64,000 nucleotides of DNA from Triplophysa rosa (taxonomy: Eukaryota; Chordata; Actinopteri; Cypriniformes; Nemacheilidae), in assembly GCF_024868665.1 (NCBI RefSeq), contig NC_079898.1, forward strand, positions 21,530,668 through 21,594,667, read 5' to 3'. Under the pieces are notes generated by a model that was not told where the DNA came from, did not search any database, and worked only from the letters and a program-made list of their open reading frames with translations. Shown here piece by piece: positions 1 through 12,300 of the stretch. The first letter of the stretch is position 1. Each line of letters opens with the position of its first letter. The translations under genes and the position numbers were made by a program.

Positions 1-1090
1 AGTAGATAGAAATAGCTCATTCTAAGGTAATAAAAACAACGCTTCGTTATGAAATGTCTTTATACACCTCCGAAGACATAGGTATGTATATTATATTGCA
101 TTTCTGTCAAAAGATCCTCAAAAAAAATGACACACAGCACCTTTAAAGGTAAGTCTTTAATTCATCCAATCATCGCTGTCTCACGGAAACCTCAAATAGC
201 CATTTTCATATTTGTCTGTGGGGTTTTCAAATATTTAACCAATAAGAAGCTTTAAAAAGAGCTTTTCAACTTTGACATTACAGTGTTTAATTATTTAAAA
301 AAAAACACGGTGTTTTTTCACATTTCCTAAAAATGAGCAGTTTTGAAGATACAATGTTTCCGCCAAACAGCCACAAAATTGTATTCACAAGTTTGCATGT
401 CAAGGCTTAATTTACACTTTACATAATTCTTGATACATTACTGGTTCCCTGCGCTGGTTCTGTCTTGAAAAGTCTTATAAGCACATGGCTTCTCTTGAGA
501 ACACAGAATGTGTCTGCTGTATTATGCACATCATTCTTCAAAGATGCTTTGAAGGGAACACTTCAGGTGTAAAATGAACCATTAATGTGCATAAGAGTAT
601 TTCTCTAGCCTAACAGGGCAGACTCATCTGAATTCGAGAGTGTTTACATGTGCGTGTTTAAATAAAAGAAGCTTAACAAGGTTGCAAACAAGACTACTGC
701 ACACACACCAGCTGATTCTCTGTGTCACCTTCCATACAGACACACTTGACGATGCAGAGAAAACAGCTAGCACTCACACAGTATATAGGACAAAAAGTGA
801 GAAATATGGTCATAACAGCGAGCATACTAGAAAGAGATTTGCGGGGAGTTGACATGCACATGTGTATGAATTCCCTATTGAAAACCAGCTGACCCTGATT
901 TTGGTCCTTTTCTGCATGTGTATGTGAGAACACGATGACCCTGTGAGCACAGAAACACACACACACACGTTCACATGGACCTGTGCTGCATGAGCCAGAT
1001 GGTTTCCTTGGAAACAGCTCAAGCATTCTGTAAGGACAGATTTGATTATGGCTTTGAAAATATAAACACGCAAGTTCACGTTGCCATGGA
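1..1090. other. Intergenic or intronic DNA, no gene seen
   Basis: AT-rich sequence with short CA runs (about 955-968). No open frame here resembles a known protein or has a convincing splice context. If the start exon proposed at 2932-2944 is real, this is its first intron. Confidence 0.4.
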
Positions 1091-1116
1091 TTTGCTGTTC
1101 TTTACACTCTTAAAAA

Positions 1117-1348
1117 AGGTGCTTCAAAAGGTTCTTCGAAAAACATTTTGGTCCCATAACGAACCTTTAACACCTGAAGAACCTTTCTGTTTCACAAAAG
1201 GTTTTTTGTGGCTAAAAAAGATTCTTTAAATGATAAAAAAGTAAGAAAAAGATGGTTCTTTAAAGAACCTTTGACTGAATGGTTCTTTGCGGAACCAAAA
1301 AGGGTTCTTCTATGGCATCGCTGTGAAGACCTTTTAAGCACCTTTATT
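1117..1348. mobile_element. MITE with GGTTCTTC/GAACC repeats
   Basis: The ends are inverted copies of each other: AAGGTGCTTCAAAAGGTTCTTC on the left and GACCTTTTAAGCACCTTTA on the right. The inside is full of GGTTCTTT and AAAGAACC words in both orientations. This is the pattern of a common cyprinid non-autonomous DNA transposon. It has no coding capacity. The superfamily is not certain because I cannot define a target-site duplication. Confidence 0.6.
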
Positions 1349-2930
1349 TTTATTAGCGTGTAATACCATTCATCTCTAAAGCGCTAAAAATAACATTTTA
1401 ACCAACAGTATTGTTAATACAATTGTAAATTTAAATTTGATTGTGAGACAAACATTTTAAAAAATACAAAGGCTAGACAAAACAGACATAAAGCGCAATT
1501 ATAGAAATAAATGGTAATAACTTTAAAATTGTTTGGAGTTTAATAGTGGCAATAATACTGCACTGGATAGACTCACATAGGCTATAGATATTTTTTCAGG
1601 GTTGGAAATGGGTGGGGGGAGGAATTCCAGTTCAAATAAGGATAGAGGATTTCCATCTTTTACCCAAAAAACTGCCTTACTCCAAAAACTATGCAAAACT
1701 CTTAAATAAACATGGTTGATGCATCTATGGTTTACAAACAAAATATATCCCACCATTGAATCTCGGCCATTTCCATTACTGTATATTCTTAAAAAACAAG
1801 TGTACATCTCCGTAAGTTCTTAAGTTTGCGATCAGACGTTTTACGTCTCCATCTACTGGTCATTTACATGAACTGCAGTCTTCTATGTAACGTGCAAGGA
1901 CCACTTGACTATACAATTATCCAGTTTTAATTTAACTTAAAGTATTGTTTAAATTAGATACGTTATTAATGTCCACTGTCAATTTCAAGGTTATTGCCTA
2001 TAATAAGATATAACAACAATAATAACATTGAGATAACAAATAACAAATTGGTTGTTCTCATAAAGGCTACAATGAAATTTCAGAGTTTGCATTTTAGTTA
2101 GCAAATCTTTCTGTTTAAAGCAACCCTTTTACACATTCTCTCTCTCTCTTTGTATTTAACATTCTCTGTCATTAGTTAAATACTTTCAGGATGTCCGGGC
2201 TCCTAATTTCTAAAGAAACTTCCTGTTGGGCTCTAACTACCTTCCTCACTGTGCTGCTCCCAAAAACTGATAAAGTCTAATTATGTGTAATTCTTGTAAA
2301 TATTCCCTCAAAATTGTTTTTATAATAAATAGAAAACATGCCTTTAAGGAATATTTATTTTATTATTATTTATTTTTAATATTGTTTAAGGAAACAGTAT
2401 TCAAGGAGCACAATAACAATGCTATTTTGACATAGGCCTTATCCACTACAACCAGAATGATTGTGGAATTTGTAAATAGATTTTTTATTTTTTTTAAATC
2501 ACTAATCATTAAAAGCGAATATATTTAAACATCCATTCTTACATGTGTTTGTCATAATTCTTAGGAACACAATGGAAACCAGCAGGTGATGAAATGAGAA
2601 GACGCATAAATCGTGGATGCGCATGGCAAACAGCACAACACGCATCGTTTAACATCCTATACATTTTACTTCTTTCAAGTTTATAATTGCCCTGTCTGAA
2701 CCGTCATCTCCCATAATCCTGTGGTGGAGAAGAAATGAACCGTGAATAAAATTACAAGAACGACGATGTTAAAGACGATGCTGCATCTCTCAATCCTGCC
2801 GCAAAACCAACCAACGACCTTACATTCAGAATCTTATACTGTACATAACGATATCTGATCAGACATGAATACAAGCGTTTCCAATCGGTATGGATTACGA
2901 TTTTCTCATTGAAATATCATACGATACTTA
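1349..2930. other. AT-rich non-coding stretch
   Basis: No supported gene. There is a short CT-rich run near 2138-2152 and long A/T tracts near 2290-2520. The stretch looks like intron or intergenic DNA. Confidence 0.4.
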
Positions 2931-2931
2931 C

Positions 2932-2944
2932 TATCAGCTGACAT
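2932..2944 (-). CDS. Possible first coding exon of a leftward gene (partial)
   Basis: On the minus strand an ATG at 2944 begins Met-Ser-Ala-Asp and runs after 13 nt into a strong splice donor, GTAAGTAT. The DNA just upstream (about 2950-3200) is clearly richer in GC and CpG than its surroundings, as expected for a promoter and 5' UTR. The rest of the gene would lie to the left, beyond the window. The protein cannot be identified from four residues. It could equally be chance, since ATG plus a good donor is a weak signal. Confidence 0.25.
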
Positions 2945-2949
2945 GGTCG

Positions 2950-3200
2950 CGTCGCACTGAACCTGTGGCGTCAATCACACCCTATCGATTAATGTCCATC
3001 ATATCACCGTACGTGTAAAGCGCCGGGTAATGAAAGAGGTCCGACTGCAGGTATCAGCCCTTCTCTTACTTACAAAACGACTGGTGACAGCGGAAAAGCC
3101 CACCGGGACCCTCTGACGAGCAGACATACGAGCACGCTAGTGTCTGTGAACGAGGACGCGCTGCGCGCTCGGGTCCTTTCTCCAGCGCGTACACGGCCCT
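2950..3200 (-). promoter_or_regulatory. CpG-rich candidate promoter / 5' UTR
   Basis: About 250 bp with many CpG dinucleotides (for example around 3120-3190) inside AT-rich DNA. It lies directly upstream of the candidate ATG at 2944 on the minus strand. No TATA box is clear. The call rests on base composition only. Confidence 0.3.
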
Positions 3201-3694
3201 CTGAACCAGATTGACCTATAGAGCTCTTAATGCTCACCAACATTTAGGATCGATTATGGATAGACAGATATGAACTCCATATTAAATATTGTAAAAAACA
3301 ACAACTTAAAAACATATATATATATATAAAGTTCTACTACCTGGTCATGAGTACGTGCTGAAGAATGATGCATTAAATAAGTGGCTAAACCTTTTATCAT
3401 AGGCACTAATCTAGCAAACTATTCATCCTGTGTTTGACCCTAACTTGCCACTATAATTTACATTTGGCAAAGCTGCGCTCTATATTATCATATGACCCCA
3501 TGATTTACATCAGCAACAGAAAGATTCTGAGACTGGAGGTGATAAAGATATCGATTACAACAGGCAGTTGATTGAGGGCATCAATAAAACCTTCAGGTTA
3601 CAAAGACCTGGACAAAAGGCATGAAAACATCACACAACTCTCTTTCTCTCATTCGGTGTGTAGGTGTATTAACAGGAAAATGGAAAGAATACAG

Positions 3695-3777
3695 AAGTAT
3701 AACAGGGTGGGCAAAACATTAACACTGGAATTTACAAAAGTATAACAGGGTGGGCAAAACATTAACACTGGAATTCT
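3695..3777. repeat. Two-copy tandem duplication, unit about 44 bp
   Basis: The words AGTATAACAGGGTGGGCAAA and ACATTAACACTGGAATT occur twice in a row with almost no change. This is a recent local duplication in the region downstream of snapc1. Confidence 0.8.
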
Positions 3778-3968
3778 TTTTTTTCTCATGCCCTGGATGC
3801 TGGTACTGTTCAATTCAATTTTCAATCTTTTTTTTATCATGCACCATACAATAAACCACATTATCACTAAAACGGAAGAAAAACCTGTGCCTGTCTTGCA
3901 CACGAAAGGTATTTGGATACCAAATATTCATTAAAATGTTAAAACGGCAACCCTAATAAAATTTACAT

Positions 3969-6854
3969 TCATTTCATCCTCCAGCCTTGGTCTTTCACTG
4001 AACTTCTACGTGACGTCGCTTTCTGGTTTTGGGGTCCATTTGAATTGCTTCTTTTTCTCTGAGGAATAAAACAAGGCAGATTCAGATCAATCATGCACTC
4101 TTATCGGTTCATTTGACTTAATCCCGCCCATTTGCTTACCTGTCACCTTATCTTCTTTCACTTTACTCAAATTCCATAGCCGGGTCGCGTTGGTCAGTTT
4201 CTCTCTCTCGGTTCCTGGGGAAAAGGGGCAATTGTGAGTGCCTTTAGATGCACAAACACCAATCACTTAACCTATTTACTTTTAAATCTTATTTTAATTA
4301 ACAATGTGCAAGTCTATTGTAAATACTTCAAAATTTTACTTTGTATACAAAACTCCTGTCTGTTTATTCAATATGTGCATGTCTGATTATGCTTATGACA
4401 TCAAGAACGAAGAGTAACCACACATTTTCAAATCTGACGACAATGTTGTATTTCCATTCTGTCAAATTTTATGACGAGCTGGTTTGGACTGTGTAAAACG
4501 AAAATCTTTCTAATTTTTTGAGTGGACGGAAGGCACCTTGAATCTTGAAGCGTAATTGCGTGCGCTTTTTAAGAGACGGGGGTCTCTTCTTCTTTGAAGA
4601 GGTGTTAGGTGTGTGATCTCCATCAGTTGATAGGACCAGCTGTAGCTGTCTGTGACGTCGGGCCTTGGAGGCCTAGAAGAAAAATGATGGACATGTTAGA
4701 ATCAAACCAGATGTATTTGTTTTTCTTACTGCAACTGTAACTATTTTAACAAATAATGTAAACAATCACTTGTGATGATGTGCACATTTGTTTACCTCCA
4801 TAACATGTCCATATGATCTAGATTTGATTGAAGCTAACAGCTGGGCTCTACGGGAGCTCTGTGGACAGGAAAAAAGTTAAAGAACAGCAAACTCCATTGT
4901 TGAAATAAGAGTATTGCAATAGCATAAACTGAGGTAACTTTGAAAGGGTCTTACATCTTGATTTGAAGGCCCCTCTCCAGCATCCAGCTGCTCAGCTTTC
5001 TAAAAAAAACATGCAACATTAAATACAGACACATTAGACATGTAGGACAAAGATATACACTTATAAACAAAGTTATAAACACACTACAGTATGATTGTCC
5101 TGCCAGCTGGAATAAGCGATGACAGCATTATTTAGTTTGGAGACCAGACACTGTTCGATAAGGTTGACGTTCGGATCGGAATCTGTGAAAACAGCTTTCT
5201 TCAGATTCTCATAATGCTCATGCACGTTTGCAAGTTCCTGTAGAAAAAAAAGAAAATAAATGAACATACAAAAATACATGTCAACCAACACAGTCTTTTC
5301 ATTTACCAACAACCTCTGGACAATTCAAGGTTGTATTCATAGAGAAAGATTATCTGCAAAATACAACCACAAATTAAATGTAGTTTCTATAGGCTAATCA
5401 CTGCTTCGTTGTAGGCAAACATCATATTTTGGTGGAGCATTTTGGTCACCTCTAGCATGTCTGTGGTGACGAGTTCCTGGGTTCGTGTTGGCGGATCAAC
5501 AAACTCTTCACAGATTTTCTTCCCCTTTCCATCTTCCCTCTTCATCCGGAAAAAGAGCTGTGAACACATTAAACTGTTGGTAATGTCTTATGATCTTAAC
5601 AATCCTTTCGATCTGAAAGCATATGCTGTTGATAAAACACCAAGAGTACATCTTTGCAAATTTTAGATAGGAAACCTCAAGATTTTTATGACAATGCATT
5701 AAGAATGTAAATAATGTATTTTTTTCATGTTGATATTAGGTGTTTAACTATTAACCCACTGCTATACAGTCCGGTGTGTTTTTGCTATGCATGCATTTTT
5801 TGCACTATTGTGAACTGCAGCAGGATCAGTCAAGTCATTTAGACTATTAACTTCAGCTTGTCCAGCCTAGATTGGCTACATCAAATCGCATTGCCTTAAT
5901 TGCATAACTGAGGCTTGCGTGCACTTTACATTTTTGGCACATTTACGCATTTGGCAGATGCTTTTATACAAAGCGACTTACATTGCTTTATACTAGCCTG
6001 AACATTTGTTTTTGACTATATGAAATCCCTGGGTTCGAACCCATAACCTTGATGTTGCTAGTGCCATGCTCTAACCACTGAGCTACAGGACTTTAGGTAC
6101 ATGAAGATCAGGCATATTAACCTACCATTGTCGGCATGGCTGTGAAAAGAAAAGCTTTATCGGACATCAGCTTTTTAAAGATATAAACCACGTCATGATG
6201 TTGAGCGTTCTCTGCATCCCGCTGAAATTGCATGACATCCTTCCAGTCCTTCAGAGCAATCCGGATCTACACAACAGATAGAAACAGGTTAAAAACTGCT
6301 CGAACATTTTACATTACAACAATTGCACATCGTAAAAAACAGGCATGTACACCTTTTCTTTGGGAGTGCAGAGCTGTGTATGGAAGAGGCCGTAGAGAAG
6401 ATAAAGACCGCCCACTCTGATCTGGAAGGTGTAGGGTGGGTGGAAGTATGGAGACACAACGGACAGAGCCAAACGAGCGAAGTGTCTTCTCTCCTTAGGG
6501 TCTGGTTTACCACTTCAAAGAGAAAGATATCTATAAACCCTTGTGCTTTAAATTTAAACTTTTATTCATAAGCAAGCACATTCGAGAACAACACAAGTTG
6601 CCTCAAGAGTCCTTCACATCATATAAGACACACATACAACTGTAATTAACGCGTCCGTGCCAGTGATTTATATGTCATTCAGGTTCAACAATTCAGCTAC
6701 TTGAAACCTCTTTGCAAACTTACTAAAAGATGCTGCTGAAGTTCGTGCTCTTCCAGATCGCTGAAAAGCGCTCGAAGCGAACGGACTCGGTCGCTTGAAA
6801 ACGACCCAGCAGCTCCTCGCAGTCCGATTTTAACGGTCCCCTGAAATTGTCCAT
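3969..6854 (-). CDS. snapc1: snRNA-activating protein complex subunit 1 (SNAPC1/SNAP43)
   Basis: SNAPC1 is a nuclear subunit of SNAPc, which binds the proximal sequence element of snRNA promoters for Pol II and Pol III. Ten coding exons (high to low): 6854-6724, 6512-6353, 6266-6126, 5557-5450, 5237-5088, 4999-4955, 4858-4796, 4672-4537, 4214-4147, 4058-3969. They sum to 1,092 nt with consistent phase, giving 363 residues; human SNAPC1 has about 368. Family motifs include SDCEELLGRFQ and SVRFERF (exon 1), PPYTFQIRVGGLYLLYG (exon 2), ALKDW and MQFQRDAENAQ (exon 3), and VHEHYENLKKAV (exon 5). The C-terminal third is lysine/arginine-rich. The start is the first ATG and matches the family N-terminus. 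Introns have GT-AG borders. Teleosts have two snapc1 paralogues; I cannot say which this is. Confidence 0.93.
5926..6090 (-). mobile_element. tRNA-derived SINE in snapc1 intron 3
   Basis: On the minus strand a Pol III A box (TAGCTCAGTGGTTAGAGC, 6068-6085) is followed by a B box (GGGTTCGAACCC, 6031-6042). The tail contains the common teleost word for 'aaagcgtctgccaaatgc' (about 5940-5985). This is a tRNA-headed SINE of the kind widespread in cyprinids. It lies in the intron between exons 3 and 4 of snapc1, in the same orientation as the gene. It is not a functional tRNA gene. Confidence 0.75.
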
Positions 6855-8134
6855 TCTTTCACTTAATCAATATCACATACAAATGTCATTGCTCATACGT
6901 TTAAAAGTAATAAATAACTGTAAAATCTTCCTATTTATTCTCGTGTGTGGTGTGTTTCTTTCTCTCCTTCGCTTAGACATGGCGTTAGATAAAATGGGTT
7001 AAACCTTGTTACCGCCACCTAGAGTTTCGGCTGTATGAGTGCTTTTTTGAACAACCTCCAGTGTGTCAAGTTCTCTCACAACATATTTTTACTGCTTTTT
7101 TATTGCATTATATGTATACACACGTACTATGTGTACTTTGTTTTCATGCCATAAAAACGTAAAAACACTTAACATTCTCTTGTTTAAAAAGCGAATAAAC
7201 AATTATCTAGCCATAAGCAGAATTTTATTTGGGGGTCCCCCTGTGGCCCCAATACAATCGACTGTTTGCATGCACACTTTAAACCTAACACATGTCAATT
7301 CTATTAGTTGTAGCTGTGTTTGGGATGTAGGAATGTCATAAAAACAAAAACACATAAACCTTGCATTACAAGTGTATTGTTGTGATTGTCAAAACATTTG
7401 ATAATTTCATTACTTACAATTTTAGGTGAACTGTCCCTTTAAATTTTGAGCACAGACCATACAAAGCTTGTGTAATTTATTGTGCAATGCATTTAACTAT
7501 TTGCAAAGATTTTATTAAAAAAAAATTGTATCTTTATTTTATTTTAACCACAACCTATAAACACATTTTAAAGCCACACAGTCCTTGATGATGATTTAAT
7601 ATTTTATTTATTTATTTAGATAACCATTAAATTAATTTACAATATGCACACACAATTATTCTTAACCTTATCACAAATAAAACGCTGAATTAACAGATAA
7701 TTATAAACGACATAAATCACGTAAATATATATATTTAATCGAAATCAGCATTTTGTCGTTTGCATCAATGAATACTGTCGGATGTTCAACATTTCTATCG
7801 TTAAACACTAAACAGTTGTCAAATATTGAATGTTTTGAGTCACTTACAATATGTCGTGTGTTGCACAGCACTGTTTCAACTTTTAAACTGAAGAGTCTTG
7901 CTGAACAGCTAAAGACGTGACAGAGCCTCCGTCTTTGATTTGATTGGTTACTGCTCGGCCCTGTAACCAGTAACTCCCGCCTCCTTTCATTTGATTGGCC
8001 ACCTCACTTATTTTGATATTGCAATGTTGTGTTTAGTCAGTAATTTTACAAATTTGTCTTGTCAATATGTCTTGAATATACCACAAAAAGCAGTAACTTC
8101 ATGTGCTCTTGGGGGCCCCCTAGTGGCGGTGACT
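6855..8134. other. Intergenic region upstream of snapc1
   Basis: Contains the snapc1 promoter side. No TATA box or other element stands out. A/T-rich runs and a fragment of the TTCACCCAAAAATG-type MITE end near 7425-7445 are present. CCAAT words lie near 7940-8000. No coding exon is supported. Confidence 0.4.
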
Positions 8135-8480
8135 CCTACCTGGTCAGATTTTCCTACCGCAGTGCAAATTTTTTTTTACCTAAACCACATCGACAAAATA
8201 AAGTGGTAGGATGATTTAACAGTTCAAAATACCCTGTCAGATTGTCCTGCCAGTTTAAAATAAACAGCATAAAATAAACAGGTAGGATTAATTTACAGTG
8301 CAAAATACCCTATCAAATTGTCCTACCAGTAATAAATAAATATGTAGAATGTTTTAAAAACGAAAATACCCTATCAGATTGTCCTAGCAGTATACAATTA
8401 ACAGTCAGGAAGATTTTATAGCGCAAAAAAATGACGTTATATTGATGTGCGCATGCTGGTAGGACAATCTGACGGGTAGG
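8135..8480. repeat. Inverted-ended element with about 70-bp internal tandem repeats
   Basis: The ends are inverted: CCTACCTGGTCAGATTTTCC on the left matches the complement of GGTAGGACAATCTGACGGGT on the right. Inside, a unit of about 65-75 bp carrying AAAATACCCTGTCAGATTG and TCCTRCCAGT recurs three times (about 8204-8273, 8274-8345, 8346-8410). The outer sequence may be a MITE whose subterminal part has amplified into a minisatellite. It has no coding capacity. Confidence 0.65.
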
Positions 8481-8511
8481 ATGAAATCACACCTGTTCAG
8501 GACACCGGCTC

Positions 8512-8722
8512 CGTTTACCCAAAACTAAAAATTCTTTCATCATTTACTCACTGCCATGTCATTCCAAACATGTATGACTTTATTTCTTATGAAGAAAACA
8601 AACAATTGTTTTTGTTGATTTGGTAAAAACACAACATCCTTTTGTCTCCTTTTAAAGCTGAATAAATGACATACTTTAGACTAAATGGGTGAACTTTAGG
8701 CATTTTGGGTGAACAATTGTTT
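8512..8722. mobile_element. Copy of the common TTCACCCAAAA MITE
   Basis: Contains the diagnostic words 'catttactcactgccatg' and 'tcattccaaacatgtatgac' and ends near 'gggtgaaca'. Other copies in this window are at about 39999-40293 and 48695-48957, with diverged ones at about 41101-41310 and 47140-47395. It is a non-autonomous DNA element. Confidence 0.65.
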
Positions 8723-9359
8723 TAAATGAAGATTTATTAGAAGGTCTAATGTATGGCCTCTTCTGATACTGACATAGTTATAACTAGGCCTAAAAGTTGC
8801 CTGCGGAGTTCTCATATGATTTATTGAACACTGATTGCTTGTGAGTAAGAGCAAAATTTGTTAAAAATATGTAGTCACCATGTTTCAATGAATTAATTTT
8901 TATTCATTATAATGCTTTTGTATCCGTGTCATCTATAATCCTTATAATTGAAAACATTTACACAGATTCTTTATTTTAGATCATTATTTAGATCTAAATA
9001 AATCTAAAATATAAATGCCTCTGTAAATAAATTTGGAGAATGTGATGTGTATGGAAATGTGCTTAAAATGTGATGAAAACAATGGCTTTACATTACAGTG
9101 TGCACTGTTAAGTGACATTCGTCAGAAATCCACAAGAGACGATACTGTATGATAGAAAGTATTTTATTTTAATAATTTGAACTGATCAAATTACAACATT
9201 GCAGTTACAATCAACATCTTTTTTTAATGTTTTGCATTAAATTACTAGTAAGTCAAACTGATCTATTACAAATAATAAACTACTAACTGATCTAATAGGT
9301 CATCTAAATTAAGATTAGGCTAGATTATTTAGAACGCCAACACGGCTCCTGAATGCACA
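8723..9359. other. AT-rich intergenic DNA
   Basis: No gene or clear repeat. It lies directly downstream of the last exon of the first ISG12-like gene. Confidence 0.4.
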
Positions 9360-12300
9360 TCAAATCAGGATAGCAGCTGCCACAGCGCCCCCCGCACCAC
9401 TACCGACAGCACCGATAACAGCCTGAGCGGCGAGAGGGATACCAGCAGCACCTAAAAAAAAGAACAAAACTCAGATATAATCTTTAAATGAAGAATTTGA
9501 TTTAACTCGATTTATTAGTCCTTACATTTTAAATTTCCAGAGGCTGTCTACAAGCTGTACTGTAGCGTTCCAAGAACGCTCACTGAAACTTGGATTTTTT
9601 CAGTGTTGTTCATGTACATGTACATCTCAAAAAATTAGAACATCGTGAAAAAGGTCAATATTTTTTGTCACTCATTTCAAGCTGAAAGGAGATGCTGATT
9701 TCATTTTCCAGCAGGACTTTCCTGCCCACACTGCCAAAGGTACCAAAAGCTGGTTCAATGACCATGGTGGTACTGTGCTTGGGTATTGTCATGAGGAAGA
9801 TGAGAGACACCAGACCCAACAATGCAGATGTCCTGAAGGCCGCTATCAAAGCAGCCTGGGCTTCCATTACACCTGAGCAGTGCCACAGGCTGATTGCCTC
9901 CATGCCACGCCGCATTGATGCAGTAATTCATGCAAAAGAAGGCCCAACCAAGTATTGAGTATTAACATAGAAATAGAAATTAACATACTTTTCAGAAGCC
10001 TGACATTTCTGTTTAAAATATCATTTTTTCATTATGTAATATTCTAATTTTCTGAGACACTGAATTTTGGGTTTTCATTATCTGTAAGCCATAATCATCA
10101 AAATTTCAAGAAATAAAGGCTTGAAGGAGTTGCAAATATGACCCTTAAGTGTGGAGACTCTCCCAGGGGTTACAGCAAAAAATGAATACATTTCGGTCAT
10201 GTGACCCGTATGCTCTTTTGACCTATGACGTATTAACAACATGCAACCTAAACGTGAGCGTTGATAAAAACATAATTTAGTCACGAGAAATTAATTTATT
10301 GGCACTTACTGTATATTAAAAACGGTCCGCCTTAAAGTTCTTTGCTATATATTTATTTGAATTACTTTTGAAATTTAGCCGTTGCTCAGCTCCCGTGGCA
10401 TCATGGGATAGAGAAGTGTCCATCCGATACACAATCACAAATCTCGGCGGAAGTAGTAGACCATCCGGTTATTTCTCGCCTACTGTTTTTTGCATACTGA
10501 GGTTTCAGACATACTCCCTGCGTTCCAACTGGGATATATCGCCCTCCGAAGGGCCCTTCGGAGTGACAATAATCATGGCCGCCATACTAAAGGGTCGTTC
10601 CAAACCGAAGTGCTCATAACTGGCCACTTCAAATGGCCCTTCAGAATGAAGGATTTCGAAGGGTACAACCGATGGTCACTTAGTTCGGGCTACCATGATT
10701 CTTTGCGTGGTGACGCCGCCTCCTTATGGGCGCGGGATGATGACGCAGAAGGGCACTTCAAGAAACAGTTGTTTGATCCCCTACACCCTTCAAAGCTCTC
10801 ACTCCAAGGGTAAACCATTCGAAGGGCTAAGGGCATAGGTAGTGATGTTACGTTCTGTGCCGAGGCTTCGGAGCGTGTCGAGAAATCCTGGAAGCTTTCA
10901 GTGAAGCGCGTATCGAGGCTTGTATCGCTTTAGACCAATGACGTCATAGATGACGTCTGAAGCCTTGCTTCCGCCTAAGTGGTTCAGTAAGCGGTTCGAA
11001 TCTTGCCGCGACATTTTGACAGCTATATAAACCAAGTACCACAATCACATTCACTGGCGCAAAATACACTGTATCACAGACCACATCTGGCACATCTGTA
11101 ATGTATCTGCTTGTTTTACCCTTTTTGGCCACCAGATGGTATTGTGAGCAAATGAAGCCTCGAGAAATGAACCCTTTTGTGAACCACTTGGCTAAAAAGC
11201 TTCAAAGCTTCATGAGGCTTCATCTCGCCACCACTAGGCATAGGGATGAGCCCTTCTAAATGGAACGCAGGGCCAATTCATGACTCATACTCATTTTCGC
11301 CTACTATATAGTATGAAAGTAGGTGATTTCGGACGCAGCGCATTATGTCTATGCAAAAACCGACCCGATGGAGGTATCTCAGGAGACAGGAAGTAAAGCA
11401 AACATTGGATTCGGACGTGCCTTGGTGCATTCCTACCTTGAAATGCTGCCTCCGAAGGAGCAGCATATGCTATTTATAATAACTGGTCCGACGCGAATCG
11501 ACTCCGAGTGGGTGGCGACTGGCAAGGCGAACGTCTGACGATCGTTCCGGTGTTGTACCGAAATGCGACTCACCGTGAGATTACGACTCCCCTACTTCTG
11601 ATTGGTTCTTTCTCTTAGGCTGCTGCTTTGTGATTGGTCCCTATCTCTAAATCCCGCCCCCACACCGAATCTTAACCATAACCTTCGTTGGGGAAAACAG
11701 GGGAGTCGTAATTTCACGGGGAGTCGGATTTTGATACAACACCGGCGTGTTCATGTGGGAAAGTAACGACACGTGCATACCCTCTATTAGCGAACTGTTT
11801 CTACAACTGTTATAATAACGCGAAACGTCTCAGAGTGAGAGGCGGGGCTATAGAGGAGCTACAATAATGAGTTTTTTCCTCCTTAAAACGCATAAAAACA
11901 CATTGTATTGTACCAAAAACAATCATGTTATATGACTCCTTTAAACCAAAACAAGTAATAAAAAATAATTCAATTACAGGCTAAGTTACATATACATGTT
12001 AACGCATAGGCCTATTGATAATGGGAAATAACTGAAGTTTTTGAGTCCACATAACGGCTTTAAGATTCAATACTTCCAGGGTCCATCTTCATGACAATAA
12101 ACTCACCTGCGGATTGGAGTAATGCTACCACAGATCCAGCTATGACCCCTCCTCCGTTAGCCACAGCTGCAGCTGACATCATGGAGGAGGCAATAGAACC
12201 TGCAGCAATTCCTCCAGCAGTGAAACCAACTGCCGCTAGAACTACAGGGGCAGCAACAACTGTTGTGGCTACAAAACAAGGCAACAATAAACTTGCTGGT

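Noticed and set aside
6031..6085. tRNA gene (A and B boxes)
   Set aside because: The boxes belong to a degenerate SINE head with a retroposon tail; no proper acceptor stem or anticodon arm can be drawn with confidence.
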